NCBI GenBank assembly: GCA_025055795.1
Contig: JANWVV010000048.1
Location: 1 to 35,001 of the forward strand
Reading direction: 5' to 3'
DNA length: 35,001 nucleotides
From: Gemmataceae bacterium
GTDB taxonomy: Bacteria > Planctomycetota > Planctomycetia > Gemmatales > Gemmataceae
In this document: positions 34,658 to 35,001 of the stretch, piece after piece
Layout of the letters: every line of letters starts with the position of its first letter
Numbering within the stretch: the stretch's first letter is position 1
Notes under the pieces: generated by a model
Seen by the model: only the letters and a program-made list of their open reading frames with translations
The model's database searches: none
What the model was told of the DNA's origin: nothing
Program-made: the position numbers and the translations under genes

Positions 34658-35001
34658 GCTCCGCTAGAAGCACGAAAAAAGACTTAATATCTGAATACGC
34701 ACGAGATAATTCCTCGCCGCTGACGCCACCAAAACTTTCTTCTGCTTTCTTGCATTCTTCGTCAAGCCGGGCCTTAATACGCTCAATGTAGTTATTATAG
34801 GCAGGGCTAAACACTTGGATTTTATCTTCACGGTATAACCGGTTGAATTGTTCCATGGGCAAGGCCTTTCGAGCATACCGAGAGTTTAACCAATTTTCTA
34901 CTAGCAAGATGAATCGTCCTTCGCCATCATTGAAAAGGGGCAGCACTGGTTCAACAGTGATGTTGAGATCCGAATATTTGTCAAAATTGAAATCTGAGTA
35001 T
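34626..35001 (-). CDS. Hypothetical protein (partial, start outside window)
   Basis: The minus-strand frame is open from its stop (TAA at 34628-34626) to the right edge, giving 125 visible residues and no certain start; the GTG at 34946 is internal. The visible part is rich in Asn, Tyr, Phe, Lys and Glu (DFNFDKYSDLNITVEP, VENWLNSRYARKALP, ARLDEECKKAEESF), with the first half probably beta and the second a helix. I see no family match. Codon use is much more AT-rich than the neighbours, hinting at acquired DNA. The last residues are read inside the convergent gene. Confidence 0.6.
   Translation of the reverse strand, partial: YSDFNFDKYSDLNITVEPVLPLFNDGEGRFILLVENWLNSRYARKALPMEQFNRLYREDKIQVFSPAYNNYIERIKARLDEECKKAEESFGGVSGEELSRAYSDIKSFFVLLAEPSGSAQNGAR

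Overview
The window reads as chromosomal DNA of a planctomycete, most likely from the Gemmatales/Gemmataceae side. This is inferred from gene content, not from a marker gene: a Ser/Thr kinase with a C-terminal membrane helix, very long signal peptidases with inserted domains, an ExbD-type protein starting with an RRSVTRFFIPLID-like segment, a HYExAFE-type protein, a DUF1802 protein and an M50 membrane protease. GC content is high, codon use is fairly uniform except in the first kilobase, and many genes carry GGAGG-type ribosome sites. I see no insertion sequence, prophage, CRISPR array or rRNA.

Left part (1-9.1 kb): a Ser/Thr kinase gene runs off the left edge on the minus strand, with a clear sigma-70-type promoter and an upstream palindrome. 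A thioredoxin-fold lipoprotein follows. Then come lepA (EF4) and two successive signal peptidase I genes. This keeps the lepA-lepB adjacency known from E. coli, but both peptidases carry a CxxC...CxxC insert and a large beta-rich insert. A YbgC-type thioesterase closes the block.

Middle part (9.2-14.2 kb): a same-strand set of four genes encodes an ExbB/MotA-like channel protein, an ExbD-like protein with the membrane aspartate, a second membrane protein with a TolR-like C-terminal domain, and a 906-residue P-loop protein with one membrane helix. It looks like an ion-gradient-coupled envelope machine joined to a GTPase, and it is the best candidate here for an undescribed system.

Metabolic part (14.5-28 kb): metF with a structured leader, a secreted gamma-glutamyltranspeptidase, a minus-strand pair of ornithine-cyclodeaminase-like and aminotransferase genes, a GT4 glycosyltransferase, gpsA, a DUF1802 protein, a pteridine-reductase-like SDR, selA (suggesting selenocysteine or selenouridine-related selenium metabolism), a divergent oxyR whose promoter carries a Fur-like box over a perfect TATAAT, and a TIM-barrel sugar isomerase.

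Right part (28-35 kb): a HYExAFE/nuclease-like protein, hisS, an M50 site-2-type protease, a Nudix ADP-sugar hydrolase, tRNA-Arg(CCU), a secreted protein of unknown function, and a partial AT-richer gene cut by the right edge. Neighbouring operons switch strand often, and most genes look like stable housekeeping or lineage-specific genes rather than an island.
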